This document shows positions 60,850 through 64,000 of a DNA stretch of 64,000 nt, in pieces. Numbering within the stretch: position 1 is the first letter of the stretch; each line of letters opens with the position of its first letter. A program made the translations under genes and the position numbers. Below the pieces are notes generated by a model. It was not told the DNA's origin. It saw only the letters and a list, made by a program, of their open reading frames with translations, and did no database searches. Origin of the DNA: Puffinus mauretanicus (taxonomy: Eukaryota; Chordata; Aves; Procellariiformes; Procellariidae); NCBI GenBank assembly GCA_023333565.1, contig JAJKFH010001350.1:25682-89681 (forward strand), in the 5' to 3' direction.

Positions 60850-62010
60850 AATCACAGAATCATAGAATCATTAAGGTTGGAAAAGACCTCTAAGATCATC
60901 GCGTCCGACTGTCAACCCAACACACCATGCCCACTACACCATGTCCCTAAGGGCCTCATCCACATGTCTTTTAAATACTTCCAGGGATGGTGACTCAACC
61001 ACTGCCCTGGGCAGCCTGTTCCAAGGCCTGACCACTCTTTCAGTAAAAAAATTTCTCCTAATGTCCAATCTAAACCTCCCTTGGTGCAACTTGAGGCCAT
61101 TTCCTCTCGTCCTGCTCGCTGGTTACTTGGCAGAGACCAGCACCCACCTCGCTACAACCTCCCTTTCAGGTAGTTGTAGGCAGCGATGGTCTCCCCTCAG
61201 CCTCCCCTCTTCTCAGGCTAAACAACCCCAGTTCCCTCAGCTGCTTCACATAAGACTTGTGCTCCAGGCCCTTCACCAGCCGCGCTTCTCTGGACATGCT
61301 CCAGCAGCTCAATGTCCTTCTAACTTGCTTGGTAGGGGCCAAGGCTGAAACACAGTGTTTGAGTGCGGCCTCACCAGTGCCAAGTGCAGGGGCACGATCA
61401 CCTCCCTGCTCCTGCTGGCCACACTAGTTCTGATACAGGCCAGGATGCCGCTGGCCTTCTTGGCCACCTGGGCACACTGCCGGCTCATGTTCAGCCGGCT
61501 GTCAACCAGCACCCCCAGGTCCTTTTCCTCCGGGCAGCTTTCCAGCCACTCTTCCCCAAGCCTGTAGCGTTGCCTGGGGTTGTTGTGGCCAAAGTGCAGG
61601 ACCCAGCACTTGGCTTTGTTGAACCTCATACAGTTGGCCTCAGCCCATCGATCCAGCCTGTCCAGGTCCTTCTGCAGAGCCTTCCTACCCTCCAGCAGAT
61701 CAACACTCCCGCCCAGCTTGGTGTCGTCTGCAAACTGACTGAGGGAGCACTCAATCCCCTCATCCAGACCGTTGATAAAGATATTGAACAAGACTGGCCC
61801 CAAAACTGAGCCCTGGGGAACACCGCTCGTGACCGGCCACCAACTGGATTTAACTCCGTTCACCACAACTCTCTGGGCTCGGCCGTCCAGCCAGTTTTTT
61901 ACCCAGCGAAGAGTGTACCTGTCTAGGCCGTGAGCCGCCAGCTTCTCTAGGAGAATGCTGTGGGAGACAGTGTCAAAGGCTTTACTGAAGTCCAGGTAGA
62001 CCACAATCTC
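60850..62010 (-). mobile_element. CR1 LINE, 5'-truncated, with part of the reverse transcriptase
   Basis: The left edge reads ATCACAGAATCATAGAATCA followed by TTAAGGTTGGAAAAGACC, the reverse complement of the CR1 3' terminus, so the element is on the minus strand. It extends about 1.16 kb into ORF2 and stops near 62010, just past AAGTCCAGGTAGACCACA, where similarity to CR1 ends. It is the longest CR1 copy in the window, and the only one that reaches the catalytic core of the polymerase. Its 3' sequence matches the copy at 63224 closely, so both belong to the same subfamily. Confidence 0.95.
60945..62004 (-). pseudogene. Broken CR1 ORF2 with reverse transcriptase motifs
   Basis: A 231-codon frame (62004-61309) carries the non-LTR reverse transcriptase blocks in order: [20 protein letters not shown] (block with the first catalytic Asp), [29 protein letters not shown] (the catalytic DD pair) and [16 protein letters not shown], then [20 protein letters not shown] and [20 protein letters not shown]. 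It then loses frame after LALVRP, near 61370, and ends in unrelated codons. The remaining C-terminal part down to about 60945 continues in other frames with small deletions. The N-terminal endonuclease and the first polymerase blocks are missing because of 5' truncation. The protein would be inactive. Confidence 0.9.
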
Positions 62011-63223
62011 ACAGATACTTCCATAATTCAGATTACTTTCTGAATCTTACATCACAAAATTATTAATGATAAAAAGTGAACAAAGGAACTTTTCTGATTT
62101 TTCTTAAGATCTTGATTTTTCATAACACATAAATGATAATAGAAATGAGATAAAAATGACTGTCTGCTTTGTGTCAATGATTTGACCTTTTTCCCACCAT
62201 TCCTTCCAAATGGCTAGATCTCTCTCTGACCTAGAAATTAAACACGTTGAACCATTTGGTTTGTTTAAAATGTCTTTCCTAGTAACTGACTATATACACG
62301 TTTTGTCCTCTGCTCAATGTGTTTGTGTCTGAGTGAATCCCATTCCAAGAGAAAAATTGTCCTGTAGATTGGAAGACTTTTAATTGTGTGAAATGGGGCC
62401 TGTCAAGAGTACTGATTACATTAAACAAGTTTAGAATAACTCAAACCCTCTCAAAGGAAATTACTTTATCTTTGCTTATAATAGACTATAAAATATAAAT
62501 TGTATGAGACTGAAGGTGTTTCTCAAAGTTTGGGCAGTGCTACAAGCAATGGTGCTCCTATCTTACCGTGGCTTCTTAATAACATGTAACATGTCAAAAG
62601 TTCTTTTTATTTATCATTATTTCTGTTACAAAGAAACATCATTGGTAGACTTATATGATAATTAGCATTATAGTATACAGTACTAGTACTACATTTCAGA
62701 AGTATTTTATTTTCTTGTATGAGATAATATTTTATATTCTGCCTCTCTTTTAATAAAGCCAAGCTTTTGCCTAGTTTTGCTTAGGGTTTCAGAAATTTAG
62801 TGACTAAATTGGACTCTATATAATCTCCTGACTCCTGTGGGAGAATTACTCATTGTTTCCATCACAAGCCCATCTCTCTGATGCCAGTTACATTCATAAA
62901 ATTAAAATGCCTGTTAGTCCAACTAAACACAGCTGCCAAATAATAAAAATATTAGAGTAGCATTATGCATCTGTCAGCCTGTTTTGACTTCTGTATAATC
63001 ATGCATATTTTGTTTTTAACGACAGTCTTGTACTGTTAATTTGATTGCTTTGCTACTTTTTCCATTTGGATTGCCCAGTTCTTGTTCAGTTCCATGATAT
63101 TTTCCTTTAAGACTCTTTATCCTTCACATAGTGAATAGTACAAGAAAAACAGCCTGTATAGGAAACATGAGGCATTCTGACAGCATGGAAACTACTGTCA
63201 GGGTGCAGTGTAGGTGTATTTTT
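62011..63223. other. Unique non-coding DNA between two CR1 copies
   Basis: About 1.2 kb of AT-rich sequence with no recognisable gene or transposon. Confidence 0.65.
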
Positions 63224-64000
63224 CATAGAACCATAGGGTCATAGAATCATTAAGGTTGGAAAAGACCTCTAAGATCATCGAGTCCAACCATCAACCCAAC
63301 ATCACCATGCCCACTAAACCATGTCCCTAAGCGCCTCATCTACACATCTTTTAAATACTTCCAGTGACTCAACCACTTCCCTGGGCAGCCTGTTCCAAGG
63401 CCTGACCACTCTTTCAGTAAAGAAATTTTTCCTGATGTCCAATCTAAACCTCCCTTGGTGCAACTTGAGGCCATTTCCTCTCGTCCTATCGCTTGTTACT
63501 TGGCAGAAGAGACCAACCCCCATCTCACTACAACCTCCTTTCAGGTAGTCGTATAGTGCGATGAGGTCTCCCCTCAGCCTCCTCTTCTCCAGGCTAAACA
63601 ACCCCAGTTCCCTCAGCCGCTCCACATAAGACTTGTGCTCCAGGCCCTTCACCGGCTTCGTTGCCCTTCTCTGGACATGCTCCAGCACCTCCATGTCCTT
63701 CTTGTAGTGAGGGGCCCAAAACTGAACACAGTGTTCGAGGTGCGGCCTCACCAGTGCCAAGTACAGGGGCAAGATCACCTCCCTACTCCTGCTGGCCACA
63801 CTAGTTCTGACACACGCCAGGATGCCGTTGGCCTTCTTGGCCACCTGGGCACACTGTGGCTCATGTTCAGCCGGCTGTCAACCAGCACCCCCAGGTCCTT
63901 TTCCTCCGGGCAGCTTTCCAGCCACTCTTCCCCAAGCCTGTAGCGTTGCCTGGGGTTGTTGTGGCCAAAGTGCAGGACCCGGCACTTGGCCTTGTTGAAC
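63224..64000 (-). mobile_element. CR1 LINE, 3' part, continues past the right edge
   Basis: Begins CATAGAACCATAGGGTCATA, then TTAAGGTTGGAAAAGACC and ATCGAGTCCAACC, the CR1 3' end in reverse. The match to CR1 ORF2 continues to the last base of the window (GGCACTTGGCCTTGTTGAAC), so the 5' limit lies outside. Confidence 0.95.
63314..64000 (-). pseudogene. CR1 ORF2, C-terminal part, one frameshift, partial at window edge
   Basis: A 176-codon frame (63844-63314) carries [79 protein letters not shown] and [14 protein letters not shown]. Compared with the copy at 16160 it lacks six bases, so VVESLEVF stands where that copy has [10 protein letters not shown]. Just upstream, near 63857, a single base is missing (CACTGTGGCTC where CR1 copies have CACTGCTGGCTC or CACTGCCGGCTC), which breaks the frame from the [20 protein letters not shown] part encoded at about 63865-63940. 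The catalytic core, if present, is beyond the window. Confidence 0.9.

Noticed and set aside
60941..61348. 135-codon plus-strand frame
   Set aside because: Antisense shadow of the 3' part of the same CR1 element.
61363..61809. 148-codon plus-strand frame
   Set aside because: Antisense shadow of the CR1 reverse transcriptase frame on the minus strand.
63635..63943. 102-codon plus-strand frame
   Set aside because: Antisense shadow of the CR1 copy at the right edge.
1..64000. CRISPR arrays, operons, bacterial-type genes, tRNA or rRNA genes
   Set aside because: The repeats and composition are those of a bird genome. No regularly spaced short direct repeats with unique spacers, and no tRNA- or rRNA-like sequence, were noticed.

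Overview
This is vertebrate, almost certainly avian, non-coding DNA: AT-rich, CpG-poor, without any gene I can recognise. The avian call rests on the repeats. There are four CR1 LINE fragments, with the (ATTCTATG)n type of CR1 3' tail and the CR1 ORF2 protein end, and three LTRs of one avian endogenous-retrovirus family that starts near TGTCCTGGTT and ends near AACCACGACA. No open frame outside these repeats exceeds about 125 codons, and none of those frames resembles a known family. The window reads as a gene desert or as the inside of very long introns.

Layout. 1-1942: unique DNA. 1943-2107: short CR1 3' piece (minus). 3223-3738: solo LTR (plus). 3739-16159: unique DNA. 16160-16883: CR1 3' piece with about 210 codons of ORF2 still open (plus). 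25204-25816: second solo LTR (plus), enlarged by two microsatellites and flanked by AAGGT on both sides. 29734-29871: 69-bp tandem duplication, just ahead of a CpG-rich pocket with a TATA box and a possible first exon (30041-30340). 35523-37651: 5' part of a provirus of the same LTR family on the minus strand (LTR, Lys-type primer site, leader with a 30-bp coding tandem repeat, broken partial gag). 37652-50391: unique DNA with two small tandem duplications (45170, 48324). 50392-51706: a perfect 293-bp inverted repeat around a 729-bp spacer. 60850-62010: CR1 with part of the reverse transcriptase (minus). 63224-64000: another CR1 (minus), running off the right edge.

Nothing works together here as an operon or pathway. 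The coding traces are dead or partial retroelement genes. The most unusual structure is the inverted repeat at 50392-51706: its arms match at every one of 293 positions although they lie in otherwise ordinary unique DNA. That points either to a very recent inverted duplication or gene conversion, or to an assembly artefact. The next most interesting points are the truncated provirus, which seems to be flanked by a 6-bp duplication although it lacks its 3' half, and the CpG/TATA pocket near 30.0-30.3 kb, the only place in the window that looks like a possible promoter.
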